A stretch of DNA of 64,000 nucleotides, from contig CM061227.1 of NCBI GenBank assembly GCA_030844895.1, positions 109,856,238 through 109,920,237 of the forward strand, written 5' to 3'. This stretch comes from Ambrosia x helenae (lineage: Eukaryota > Streptophyta > Magnoliopsida > Asterales > Asteraceae). How positions within the stretch are numbered: position 1 is the first letter of the stretch; each line of letters opens with the position of its first letter. The notes beneath the pieces were generated by a model. That model was not told the origin of the DNA. It saw only the letters and a list, made by a program, of their open reading frames with translations, and ran no database searches. Shown here in pieces: positions 47,121-58,835 of this stretch. The translations under genes were made by a program, and so were the position numbers.

Positions 47121-47848
47121 TGTTAGGATCTGAGTTTGATTGTTTTGATTGTGTTTAACTAAGAATGATAAGACTGATATGAATATAGATGGAAAGTGCA
47201 GCGGAATAATAAACTATTAATCAAAACATGAGAGTAATTGTTATCTGATCGAATGCTTTCATTTATCTAAAAGATTACAATCATACAAGTACTCCCCCTC
47301 AGCCTGATCACACAGTGATTGTTTGTCTGAGAGAATGTTTGTGTGTGTGATGCAATAGAACAGTACAAGCACTGTTCTATTTATAGACAAACCTAAACCA
47401 CTGATGACCTAGGCTGACGTCACCTAAGACAGTGACCTCTAACAGAATAACAAACATAAAACATCTGCCTATTACAAACTACTGTTACATTGAAAACACT
47501 GAAGATAAACTACTGTTGTAGGAAAACTCTGATGGTCTTGTATCCTCTGCTGGAGCCTAAGTGTTGTTGGCTCCAGCAGTGCTTTAGTCTTCAGTACTTG
47601 GATCAGCAGTTGTTCTTTATCAGACCTTTGGTCAGCAGTTGTTCTTCATCAATGTTTATTCAGCAGTCCTTTGTATCAGCAGTTGTCATAGCAGTTGTTT
47701 GGATAGAACAGTTGTTAGAGTCAGCAGTCTTTTGGGAGAAGTATGTTGTAAGGACTGTTTATTGTGTGGATCAACTGTTAGCATGTTTTGGCTTTCCAAT
47801 CATCTGTTCTTCTCCAGGTCAGCAGACCCAACAAAGTGAATCTTAACA
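47121..47848 (+). mobile_element. Probable solo LTR, copia type, 728 bp
   Basis: It starts TGTTAGGATCTGAG and ends GAATCTTAACA, complementary short ends typical of copia LTRs. The flanks are AAGTG (47116-47120) and AAGTT (47849-47853), a 5-bp duplication with one mismatch. The right half repeats CAGCAGTTGTTCTT-type words. No primer-binding site follows, so it is solo. It is unrelated to the copia LTR at 49168. Confidence 0.75.
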
Positions 47849-47857
47849 AAGTTTTTT

Positions 47858-48140
47858 TGATGACGTAGCATGCATGCTTATTTTTTTTTTTGATTATGTA
47901 GCATGCGTATGTGGCAGCATCTTTAATCTTTTTCCATAACGTGTCATGCTTATGTGGCAAAAAAAAAAAAACTTTAATTTCTTTATGACATACCATGCTT
48001 ATGTCAAATGACTTTGAATTTTTGTTGGCGTGACATGTCTCATCATAAAAAAACTATCTAGGATAACATTCTAATTTATTATAATTAGAAACTTTCATTT
48101 CAGTTAATTTGATTTTTTTTTATGACGTGTCATGCTTAAC
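47858..48140 (+). repeat. Degenerate tandem repeat around CATGCTTATGTGGCA
   Basis: Words of the form TGACGTGTCATGCTTATGT appear near 47863, 47897, 47937, 47988, 48021 and 48122, separated by T- or A-rich spacers, with an irregular spacing of 35-100 bp. Confidence 0.6.
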
Positions 48141-48452
48141 TAGCATTAACTGTTTTAAAATATTTCTTGAGTTAAGATGGATCCCGATCAATGGATGAAT
48201 TTTGAGTTTATTAAAATCCAATAACTGTTTACCCAAATAATTTCTCAAACAATTCACACATTCTTAATTCATCCTTATCTTTTCCACGTCATCATCCCAT
48301 CTTACATTTTTTTTCATAACCAAACATTTTAAAGGCGTTTTAAATTCTTACAAAACTTATAAAAGAGTACAATCTTTTGCAAAGTTTATAATAGTTTACT
48401 AATAAAAAATGGTAAGACTATAGATACACCCACTTAACTATTTTGACACCCT

Positions 48453-48570
48453 ACCAAGGGGTGGTGGTCCATTGACAAAGGCAAAGCCTTTAAAACACCT
48501 TGATTGTAGAAGGTATGGGGTTCAAGTCCCACAGACTATAGGATTTAAAAGAAAGTAACCTTAAAAAAAC
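48453..48570 (+). mobile_element. tRNA-derived SINE, 118 bp
   Basis: CTATTTTGACACCCT is duplicated at 48438-48452 and 48571-48585. Between the copies are GGTGGTCCATTGACAAAGG (A-box-like) and GGGGTTCAAGTCCC (B box), and the 3' end is TTAAAAAAAC. All hallmarks of a plant SINE mobilised by LINE machinery. Confidence 0.88.
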
Positions 48571-48616
48571 CTATTTTGACACCCTTGGTACTTTATCGGT
48601 CTATCTCTCTATAGTT

Positions 48617-48688
48617 TTTTTAAAGGTAAACTTTATTAAAACGTCAAAACGCTTACGAAACGGAGCTGGCAAACACTATACAAGCAAC
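48617..48688 (-). mobile_element. 72-bp LINE 3'-end stub
   Basis: ATCTCTCTATAGTT is duplicated at 48603-48616 and 48689-48702. The insert starts with a T-run then AAAGGTAAACTTTATTAAAA, the reverse complement of a LINE tail like that at 40600-40634. It is an extreme 5' truncation. Confidence 0.85.
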
Positions 48689-48702
48689 ATCTCTCTATAG
48701 TT

Positions 48703-49167
48703 GAGGATGACGGGAGGATTTATCAGTGACAACCCCTTTTGAAAAGTAAAAATCAGTATTTAATAAACACCATTTATTAAGCCGACAAATAATTATTATT
48801 TTGAAATACTTCGTATTACATCCTAACTAATAATGCGAAGGTTTTACTCTGATAGACTACTTAATTTTCATATTAATAAATGTGACAATAACTCTACGAA
48901 AGCAATGTGATAAAAGCCTCCACATAAGAAAAAGTCTTACCTACCACTTCCACATTGGGTGTTCAATTTAAGAATTGAATCCAAACTAGTTAAAATCAAA
49001 TCACATTGCTATTCATATATGAGGTGGGTAGTTCGAGCCTTACCGGTATCAAAATGTTGTTGGTGGGCCGGATTTTAGCACAGTGGGTCTTCGGACAGCG
49101 AGTTTTCCCCAGGAACTGGTGGACCCAGATTACTTCGAGAGTGCTTATGATTGATTTCTCGGAGTAC
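48703..49167. other. Intergenic DNA left of the copia element
   Basis: AT-rich except 49021-49160, where GGGTAGTTCGAGCCTTACCGG resembles a pol III B box followed by a GC-rich tail, so more SINE debris is possible. AGTAC at 49163-49167 would be the left duplication of the copia insertion; its partner is outside the window. Confidence 0.4.
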
Positions 49168-49743
49168 TGTAAGTGCATGATGTCCCTAGGCTAGTATATA
49201 TGTTGTTTGGACGTATTTCGGGGTGTTTGGAGATCTTTGTACGCGTTTCGGGACGTTTGGGACACTTCAGGCGAGTACGGTGTGGCTTTAGGCATTTACG
49301 GCCTATACCACATTAGCTTTAGGCATTTACAGCCTATACCACATCAGTCTTGATGTGGTATAGCCCTACTCGCATGAAGCTACTAGCAAATAGGGCCCTA
49401 TTCGCTAGTTGTTAATGTGTGATAGCCTCCTACTCGCCTAAAGGGGTCTGTACGAGTATGGGAGGTATAAATAGTCCCAATCATTGCCCTAATCATTAGT
49501 TCTTGCCTCACACACTCTCCAAACACCCTCCCATGGTCTGTAAGGTCTGATTTGATCTCTGTAAACACTCGAGCTCTGTTTTAGTGATTAATCTATAATC
49601 TTTTGACCCCGTGTGTGTGTGTGTTGTAATTACTCGTTTGTCATTGTTTCATCTTTGTTTCTGTTATTGAGACATATTCAAGGGATTCCGCACCTTGAAT
49701 ATAGCCCTCGTGATTGTCGGGTGACACGTTAGTCGATCCTACA
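49168..49743 (+). mobile_element. 5' LTR of a Ty1-copia retrotransposon, 576 bp
   Basis: It starts TGTAAGTGCATGATGTCCCT and ends GTCGATCCTACA, followed two bases later by a tRNA-Met primer-binding site TGGTATCAGAGCC (49746-49758). It is homologous to the solo LTR at 39400-39910. It includes palindromic words CAGGCGAGTACG, CCTACTCGCATGAAGC and CCTATTCGC (49267-49440). Confidence 0.88.
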
Positions 49744-50107
49744 AGTGGTATCAGAGCCGAGGCTCTTATCACGAGTGTTTTGATAGCAAAAACGAGCAAA
49801 AACAGGTAGGTTTTTATGGGAAAGTTGTGATTTTTAAGCAAAAACCTGTTTTGAAGTTTGAAACTTTGAGTTTTTGATAAAAAAAACCCTTATTTTCAAA
49901 TTCTTGGTGTATGTTTATGGATTAAAACGTGTGTTTTTGATTAGGTTTTGTTCTAAAAGTGTTTTGGAAACTTTTCCAATCATTTGGGGTTTAAAAACAT
50001 TGTTTTAGATAAGATTTTGAGGCAAAAACGGCTGTTTTTGAGCAAACGTGGGTTACAGATCAGATCTAGCGATTACGCAGACATTCTAGCACTTACGAAA
50101 CCCTACC

Positions 50108-50345
50108 CGCCTATATATAGGCGAATACAAGAAGATTTAAGCATTTAGGCTTCTATTCGCCTATCACTTAGGCGAATACAGTTCTATCACACATCAAGGT
50201 CCTAATCGCCTATTCCTTAGGCGATTACAAGGAGTCTTCACACAAATAGCCCCTAATCGCCTATAGCTTAGGCAATTACAAGAAATCTTCACACATTTAC
50301 ACCCTAATCGCCTATAATCACACAAATAGAGTTCCTACTCGCCTG
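50108..50345 (+). repeat. Periodic hairpin array in the copia leader
   Basis: CGCCTA begins at 50108, 50158, 50207, 50258 and 50309 (period 49-51 bp), with a last partial unit CGCCTGAAAGG at 50340. Four units fold as short hairpins, for example CTAATCGCCTA ttcct TAGGCGATTA. Spacers share TCACACAAATAG-type words. It lies between primer-binding site and gag ATG, so it would be in the genomic RNA leader. Confidence 0.85.
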
Positions 50346-50403
50346 AAAGGACCTGAAACTGAAAAATTTGACTAAGTATCGGACTTTTGACAAATATTAA
50401 CAT

Positions 50404-51101
50404 ATGGCAAACCCATGGGGTCATCTAAACCAACCTAGGCAACATAACAACCAACAATTGAACAATCAAGCGAACGTACCCATAAACCCTTGGCAATATT
50501 CAGCCGAGCGAAACGCGCAACAGATGCAACAAGCGCAGATGCAAGCAAATGTTGCCGAATCAATCCGTGGGCGCTAGCGGCTCAACAACAAGCGATGAAC
50601 GCGAATCCTTGGGCACTCGCGGCTGCTGCAAACTCACAAACGAATCATCTGTGTTCCGTTCTCATGAGTGACTTAGAGACGGGTAGTTCGAATAGGGCGC
50701 CGAAATTGCAATACATGTCCGACTACCATGGTTGGAAAGGCAGATTTCAAACGTATGTTGAGGTATTGATGGTCTCGTGTGGTCAGCGATAGAGACTGGG
50801 TATAGTAGGCCTATGGTTGAGAATTCCACTACTCCGATCTCAATTGAAGACATGAATGAAGATCAGAGGAAGAAGTATAATTATGGGAAGAAGGCGATGG
50901 CGGCATTGAAGCAAGCTCTTCCCAAGGATATTCTTCATCAATTCGCTCAGTGCACAACATCACAGATGCTTTGGTTAGCACTGGCTGAGCGAAATGCGGG
51001 TAATCTGAAGACGCGAAAGGTTAAAATGGATCAACTCAAGAAGGAGTTCGAGAACTTCAATGCTATTGGGAACGAATCTCTGAGGGACTTGACTGCTAGA
51101 T
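50404..51101 (+). pseudogene. Ty1-copia gag (UBN2-type), frameshifted and split
   Basis: It begins MANPWGHLNQPRQHNNQQLN; a frameshift near 50565 moves to a frame with NPWALAAQQQ, which repeats as NPWALAAAAN. A second shift near 50770 moves to a frame with AIETGYSRPMVENS, KKAMAALKQALPKDILHQF and ERNAGNLKTRKVKMDQLKKE, the capsid-like UBN2 region. The reading ends at DLTAR, where the tandem LTR array entered; the following codons resume at 63960. It would package element RNA if intact. Confidence 0.87.
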
Positions 51102-51151
51102 TGTGACATCCGTCACTTTTTCATTATATATATATATATATATTTTTTTTT

Positions 51152-51207
<56 letters not shown>

Positions 51208-51369
51208 CTATAAACCTATCATTTTATTTCATAACTATAACTAACTTATAACCCAACCCAACACCCCTAGCCCAACACTAACTCCAATCCTAGCCCACCT
51301 GAAAACCTGAGCCCACTAAGCCATCAAGCCCATACCCCCCCTTATCAGCTTTATTCAAAAAAAAAAGGG

Positions 51370-51420
51370 GATCCCTCTGCCGGAATCGAACTCGCGTCAA
51401 CACCCGGCTCACACACTACC
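51370..51420 (-). other. tRNA-like module, reverse orientation, subfamily A LTR
   Basis: The minus strand reads GAGCCGGGTGTTGACGCGAG then TTCGATTCCGGCAGAGG, a T-arm-like end with B-box TTCGATTCC. Copies lie at about 56480 and 61605. Its position about 0.3 kb into the LTR matches the module at 21321-21336 in subfamily B. Confidence 0.55.
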
Positions 51421-51942
51421 ACACCCCACGTGACCATCTGCTCCACACTCCATTTCTGAAATAAATCCCACGTTAATTATATTTAACCCCTGATTCGCGT
51501 TGTTTCTTTCTTCCCTTCTTCTGCTGTTTCACGCGCAGCAGTAACAGCAGATTTATTTATTTTTTTTTTCTTTTTTTTTTCTTCAATCAAAGACTTTGAC
51601 CCATTTAATGCTCTATGTTTGGCAAACTTTATACAAATCAACTCGTTTTATGCATCTGCATTCATAATAACCGCGTATTAGCTCGATTTCAAACATGATT
51701 GATGCATTCCTATTAACCATGGTCAAAGCTTTCTAAATCTATAAACCCGGTGTAATACTATAAATTGAACGCGTCTAGACCTTCACAACTCGCTCACATA
51801 TCTCTCTTAACCTCCAATTATTCTGAAACATCTCTGATAATTATCAATCTATACGCTGTTTGACTTTTATACTTGACCGAGCTTTCGTGTTCAAAACAAA
51901 CTTGTAAGTCCAATTGTTTCTGTGGGTTTTAGTTATCGGCCA

Positions 51943-51987
51943 TCACTCATCAATAGCCCCATGATTAATTGGGCTATTGATGAGTGA
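51943..51987 (+). other. Perfect 17-bp hairpin in subfamily A LTR
   Basis: TCACTCATCAATAGCCC pairs fully with GGGCTATTGATGAGTGA around an 11-nt loop containing GATTAAT. Identical copies are at 57051-57095 and 62170-62214. The equivalent in subfamily B is at 20753-20799 and 24750-24796. Confidence 0.93.
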
Positions 51988-52084
51988 ATCAATCAATTTC
52001 AGATCTAGGGTTCATGTCTCTTTGATTTGGGGATGAAACTGTTTTCACATAATGTATTTATTTTTATTAAAACAGGGATTATCA

Positions 52085-52165
52085 CAACCACAGGCCTAGG
52101 CCAAGTGGTTGTGACAAGTGCTTATAACTGTGGCCAGCCGGGTTCGAGTCCCAGCATGGACACCC
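52085..52165 (+). other. tRNA-like module, forward orientation, subfamily A LTR
   Basis: GGCCTAGGCCAAGTGGTTGT resembles an A box and GGGTTCGAGTCCC at 52140-52152 is a near-consensus B box, about 40 nt apart. It is SINE-like, not a full tRNA. Copies are near 57193-57270 and 62312-62389. Confidence 0.65.
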
Positions 52166-53727
52166 CCTTTTTCCATTTATTTTACAACAAACCATTTTTA
52201 TATATATATTATACATTAAATCTTGTAAATTCATTTTTAATTATTAAAACCTTTTTATAAATTCTACAAAAATTATATTATGTTAATTTGATGAAAAAGT
52301 TCAACACCCAATTTTTAGTTTTCAAAAATTTATTTATTTAATATATATAATAAATAAATCAAGTTTATTCTATTTTATTTATAAAAATCTATAAAAATAT
52401 CAAAACGATCTTATTAATTTCCACAAAAATTATCCTAAGTTTTTATGACATTAATCTTTTCAGAAATGATTTTTATTTCTGAAAAATCATATATATAATA
52501 TTTTTAATCAATTTTTGTTAGTTTTAATCATAAATAAATCATAAGAAATTCATTTTTCAATATTTTTGTACCAAAATTTTACATAAATTATTTCTATTCA
52601 TTTGGAACTGAAATACAATTTTTAATTCAGAAATTCTTTGATTTTAATATTTTTAGATATTAAAGTCATATTTTGACAAATTGAAATAATTAGATTAATT
52701 ATTCTATTTTCAAGAAAATAATTTTATAAAAATTATTTTCATACTCAAAACCTTATGTTATGATTATAGTCAACTTAAGATTTTACAAAAAGACTTTTGT
52801 TTATTTATTCATTAAATTTCTCATAATTAATAAACAATTTGTTTAATAAACAAATAAACGTTTATCCCCAATTCGAAGCCCTAGAAATACATATATCCTA
52901 GAGTTATTTCCCTTACACATTATCAAATTCTTTAGGTTGATACTTTGAGATAGTTCCAACACATATTTCGTTGTCCAAGCCCAATTTCAAGTTATTACGT
53001 GAACTGTGAGTACTTCCTATCCCCTTTTTACTTTTATACATTTTTGGGGTGTTACATGTACACTATTACAAATTTCAAATACAAGTTTACATTTTCACAA
53101 TACAATTCTAGTACTATGTGCATTGCTTACAACGTGCTTTATGCTTAGACAATACATGTGGATTACATTTGTACTTAGTGAAATCATTAACATGGTACAA
53201 GCCGACCTTAACATTGGATAGCGCTATTTGGATTGACAACCCGCCTAGATTGATTCTCCCCCTTTTTCATCGGAGAATCCGTGGCCAGTGTTAAGTTATC
53301 ATCCATTTATTGGTTGAGTACACTACAGTTCATACAGTACATTATACAGTCACAGGGTTGATTTCGCTCATTTGTATGATACATAGTTTACATATTTGCA
53401 CTGTAGCTTGCACTTGAATTGTATAACTTTTTAACCTACTATATATATCAAAACTAGGAATGCTCACCAACATTTCATATGTTGACCAAATCTATTTTGT
53501 ACATGTTTCAGGTGCAGTTTGATCTAGTGCTTTAGCAAGAGACATTTAGTGCTTTATTTCAATTCAGTTATTTCAATATTTACAATTCATTTAGACAATG
53601 TAATTTCCATTTCCATGTAAGACAATTTTGGATTATTCAATAATATTTACATTTTAGTACCATGAGCTTTTGAACAATCGTCACTACGTGGCACCTCGAT
53701 GATTCCGCCATCGGTTGGGGTGTTACA

Positions 53728-56231
53728 GATTGGTATCAGAGCCATGGTTATAGGGAACTAGGTTACTAGATGAAATAGGCCTAGACTATAACCGAACTTC
53801 AACTTTCATGCATAATATTTTCTGAATTGCCTTACCCTCATTTCCCTCTACTTTCCTTCTTCTATCTTTCCCTTTTTCTCTCTCTCCATTCTTTTCATCC
53901 TTCATCATGGTGCATAGAGATGGTGTCCTACAGGGAGTGGAAAGTCTACATCATCATGGAACAGGGACAGTACCTTTCATGAAGACACACTTAGGCATAA
54001 TGCCTACTCTTACTTTTGTTCCTTCAAAGTTGTTGAACTTTAATGAGTGTGATAAGGACACGTGCAATCTGGAAGGGTGGACGCCTGTACACTGGGTTTT
54101 CTGGCATAGGCAAGCATAGCGCATAAATCCATTTACGGACCTGTTATGCTTACCTGGGGATTCCTGGAGTGAGTGTCCACTTATAGGCTAAAGCACGTCT
54201 TCTTTGATCACCATTGGGTTCAATTCCTTTGAAAAGTCAACGTTCTTGTTGGGCTTTACAGCTAGACAAGGGCACTCCAAGCATTTTATGCAAGCTTTTT
54301 CAATAATACTCTCTCGGTTCATATACAATATTTTGTATTTCACGATTTTCATATATTGCTTACAAATTCATACTTTCATAACCATCTATGGATTTCACAA
54401 TCGCACTTCACCTTACCATCTTAGCCATTTTTTTTTTATTTAACACCCTATCCAAATCATATTATTTCATTTCTCCACATGTTATAACCTCATACTTTAG
54501 CACAAACTAAAGATTTCTAAAACTTGTTGTATTACCTAGTAACTTTACAAAGTACACATTTTCCTCGAACTTAAATTCAATTGATTATTTATTGACGTAA
54601 CAAACGATTTTCTATATAAAGTTTTAAACTATTACAAAACCTACTTAGCTTGTACTATTTAACAACTTTTGCCTTATGTACAAAATCAATTTTGAAAATA
54701 ATTTTTTTTTTGGAATAATATCTAGTCTCTAGATACTCCATCGACACTCACTCATTTTCAACTTGTTCAAATTTTTACAATATTTGGCATATACCACAAT
54801 CATGTTTTCTTAGACACTTGATTATAACCTTTGATCCAAACCCCAAAAAAATTTACACTGCTATATAATCTCCTTACTATAAAACAAACTCTTTATCAAC
54901 TATCTTCACATTCACTATCTCTCACAACCTTGATTCTGCTTCAAGATTTTTCATCATCCCCTCAAGAACTAAATTCATATCCTTCACCTTCCCACACATG
55001 AACTAGTTACCCCTGATAATCAAACTACTAAAAACCTGATACTTGATTCTACAGGATTTTTCCAAAACATCATTGTTTATGAAACTTGATTTTCCCTTAA
55101 TTTGACTATTCACTGGACATTTAATTATTCATGATACTCATGTTTTCATTTTCTTGATCTTATTGTACCCAATTATGACATACTCATAGGCATATAACAT
55201 CTAGAGATTTCCTTGCATACTATTATGTACGAACACAAATTGGTGATCTATCATATTAGTTACGTTTATTTTAATCGTACACTTACAGTTATTTGAAACG
55301 TTTAGACTTGGTACTTGATCTTACAGAGCTTTTCTAAGAAAACATCATTGCTTATTATATGAAACTTGATTTTTCCTTTAACTTGACTATTCATTGAACA
55401 TCTAATTATTCATGATACTCGTAAACATTTAATTATTCATGATAACACTTACACTTAATGGTTGTAGTACTTACAAACTTGCTTGCATAAACATGCTATC
55501 AATTTGCAATCTATGTGAATAATAATTGTTGCACTTAATAGAGGTCATCATGCCTTTTTCAACAGTCGGGAGAGGCCCTACAACCTGCTCCACGACTGGT
55601 GGAGGCTATCGAACATACTCAACGATTGGTAGAGGTCACTATGCCTTTTCAAACAGTCGGGAGAGGCCCTACAACCTACTCCACGGCTGGTGGAGGCTAT
55701 CAAACCTGCTCAACAACCGGTGGGGTCATAGAAGGACACAAAACCCTAATGTAAGGTAAATTGATGATTCCGGTCCGGAACGTAATCATGAATTTACAGG
55801 TGCGTTAGGGTAGTGTGAAATTCTATTAGAGTTTTTGGTAGGCGTCCAGTACGTTTTCAAGGTATCAAAGGTGTGGTGGGTTAGCTGCGGTACACCCTGT
55901 ATACAAACACTAATGATGCATTGAAGGTGAGACTGGAAGTCGGACCAAGAACAAACTCTGTTTACCTGGTAGTTCAATAAGTTTTTCTATAGTCAGTCAA
56001 CTCGTACATTTATTTTAGGATTCCTGAACTTGCAATTTAAGTGATTTACTAGATTCTCATTCTCCTTATTATTCGAGACAAACCTAATCCAATCCTTAAC
56101 TCACACCTATCAAATCTCTTACTCAAACCATTCGAATTTTCCAAACCACAGTTATCTTAATTTCTACCCAAGCATCCATAACCCTATGTTTCTGATAACT
56201 TCGGGACGAAGTTTCTAAAAGTAGGGGATGC
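53728..56231 (+). other. Internal region 1 of the tandem element, non-coding
   Basis: It opens GATTGGTATCAGAGCC, a tRNA-Met primer-binding site, then CATGGTTATAGGGAACTAGG. A 70-residue frame at 53907-54119 (MVHRDGVLQG...) has no known domain. 55556-55735 repeats GTCGGGAGAGGCCCTACAAC and TGGTGGAGGCTATC words twice. It ends AAAAGTAGGGGATGC, the purine tract. Confidence 0.88.
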
Positions 56232-56277
56232 TGTGACATCCGTCACTTTTTCATTATATATATATATATATATTTTT

Positions 56278-56315
<38 letters not shown>

Positions 56316-58835
56316 CTATAAACCTATCATTTTATTTCATAACTATAACTAACTTATAACCCAACCCAACACCCCTAGCCCAACACTAACTCCAATCCTA
56401 GCCCACCTGAAAACCTGAGCCCACTAAGCCATCAAGCCCATACCCCCCCTTATCAGCTTTATTCAAAAAAAAAAGGGGATCCCTCTGCCGGAATCGAACT
56501 CGCGTCAACACCCGGCTCACACACTACCACACCCCACGTGACCATCTGCTCCACACTCCATTTCTGAAATAAATCCCACGTTAATTATATTTAACCCCTG
56601 ATTCGCGTTGTTTCTTTCTTCCCTTCTTCTGCTGTTTCACGCGCAGCAGTAACAGCAGATTTATTTATTTTTTTTTTCTTTTTTTTTTCTTCAATCAAAG
56701 ACTTTGACCCATTTAATGCTCTATGTTTGGCAAACTTTATACAAATCAACTCGTTTTATGCATCTGCATTCATAATAACCGCGTATTAGCTCGATTTCAA
56801 ACATGATTGATGCATTCCTATTAACCATGGTCAAAGCTTTCTAAATCTATAAACCCGGTGTAATACTATAAATTGAACGCGTCTAGACCTTCACAACTCG
56901 CTCACATATCTCTCTTAACCTCCAATTATTCTGAAACATCTCTGATAATTATCAATCTATACGCTGTTTGACTTTTATACTTGACCGAGCTTTCGTGTTC
57001 AAAACAAACTTGTAAGTCCAATTGTTTCTGTGGGTTTTAGTTATCGGCCATCACTCATCAATAGCCCCATGATTAATTGGGCTATTGATGAGTGAATCAA
57101 TCAATTTCAGATCTAGGGTTCATGTCTCTTTGATTTGGGGATGAAACTGTTTTCACATAATGTATTTATTTTTATTAAAACAGGGATTATCACAACCACA
57201 GGCCTAGGCCAAGTGGTTGTGACAAGTGCTTATAACTGTGGCCAGCCGGGTTCGAGTCCCAGCATGGACACCCCCTTTTTCCATTTATTTTACAACAAAC
57301 CATTTTTATATATATATTATACATTAAATCTTGTAAATTCATTTTTAATTATTAAAACCTTTTTATAAATTCTACAAAAATTATATTATGTTAATTTGAT
57401 GAAAAAGTTCAACACCCAATTTTTAGTTTTCAAAAATTTATTTATTTAATATATATAATAAATAAATCAAGTTTATTCTATTTTATTTATAAAAATCTAT
57501 AAAAATATCAAAACGATCTTATTAATTTCCACAAAAATTATCCTAAGTTTTTATGACATTAATCTTTTCAGAAATGATTTTTATTTCTGAAAAATCATAT
57601 ATATAATATTTTTAATCAATTTTTGTTAGTTTTAATCATAAATAAATCATAAGAAATTCATTTTTCAATATTTTTGTACCAAAATTTTACATAAATTATT
57701 TCTATTCATTTGGAACTGAAATACAATTTTTAATTCAGAAATTCTTTGATTTTAATATTTTTAGATATTAAAGTCATATTTTGACAAATTGAAATAATTA
57801 GATTAATTATTCTATTTTCAAGAAAATAATTTTATAAAAATTATTTTCATACTCAAAACCTTATGTTATGATTATAGTCAACTTAAGATTTTACAAAAAG
57901 ACTTTTGTTTATTTATTCATTAAATTTCTCATAATTAATAAACAATTTGTTTAATAAACAAATAAACGTTTATCCCCAATTCGAAGCCCTAGAAATACAT
58001 ATATCCTAGAGTTATTTCCCTTACACATTATCAAATTCTTTAGGTTGATACTTTGAGATAGTTCCAACACATATTTCGTTGTCCAAGCCCAATTTCAAGT
58101 TATTACGTGAACTGTGAGTACTTCCTATCCCCTTTTTACTTTTATACATTTTTGGGGTGTTACATGTACACTATTACAAATTTCAAATACAAGTTTACAT
58201 TTTCACAATACAATTCTAGTACTATGTGCATTGCTTACAACGTGCTTTATGCTTAGACAATACATGTGGATTACATTTGTACTTAGTGAAATCATTAACA
58301 TGGTACAAGCCGACCTTAACATTGGATAGCGCTATTTGGATTGACAACCCGCCTAGATTGATTCTCCCCCTTTTTCATCGGAGAATCCGTGGCCAGTGTT
58401 AAGTTATCATCCATTTATTGGTTGAGTACACTACAGTTCATACAGTACATTATACAGTCACAGGGTTGATTTCGCTCATTTGTATGATACATAGTTTACA
58501 TATTTGCACTGTAGCTTGCACTTGAATTGTATAACTTTTTAACCTACTATATATATCAAAACTAGGAATGCTCACCAACATTTCATATGTTGACCAAATC
58601 TATTTTGTACATGTTTCAGGTGCAGTTTGATCTAGTGCTTTAGCAAGAGACATTTAGTGCTTTATTTCAATTCAGTTATTTCAATATTTACAATTCATTT
58701 AGACAATGTAATTTCCATTTCCATGTAAGACAATTTTGGATTATTCAATAATATTTACATTTTAGTACCATGAGCTTTTGAACAATCGTCACTACGTGGC
58801 ACCTCGATGATTCCGCCATCGGTTGGGGTGTTACA
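56232..58835 (+). repeat. Subfamily A LTR 2 (central), 2604 bp
   Basis: Same as LTR 1 except shorter (TA)n and (ATA)n runs near 56255-56312 and scattered bases. As the middle copy it serves as the 3' LTR of unit 1 and the 5' LTR of unit 2. Confidence 0.93.

Larger units (their letters stand above)
51102..53727 (+). repeat. Subfamily A LTR 1, 2626 bp
   Basis: TGTGACATCCGTCAC ... GGTTGGGGTGTTACA. Order: (TA)n and (ATA)n at 51123-51204, reverse tRNA-like module near 51370-51420, hairpin 51943-51987, forward tRNA-like module 52085-52165, then a long AT-rich block (52260-52860) shared with subfamily B. Confidence 0.93.

Noticed and set aside
47490..47846. 118-residue frame rich in Cys, Gln and Ser
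   Set aside because: Lies inside the probable solo LTR and reflects its CAGCAGTTGTTC repeats.
50108..50345. CRISPR-like array of evenly spaced short palindromes
   Set aside because: Plant retroelement leader; spacers are related to each other, units are degenerate and there are no cas genes.
52085..52165. Possible functional tRNA gene
   Set aside because: A- and B-box-like words are present but I could not form an acceptor stem or anticodon arm, and the module is repeated inside LTRs; called tRNA-like only.
53907..54119. 70-residue frame present in both tandem internal regions as a possible gene
   Set aside because: Its duplication follows from the tandem structure; no domain, no relatives recognised and not conserved as a frame in subfamily B.
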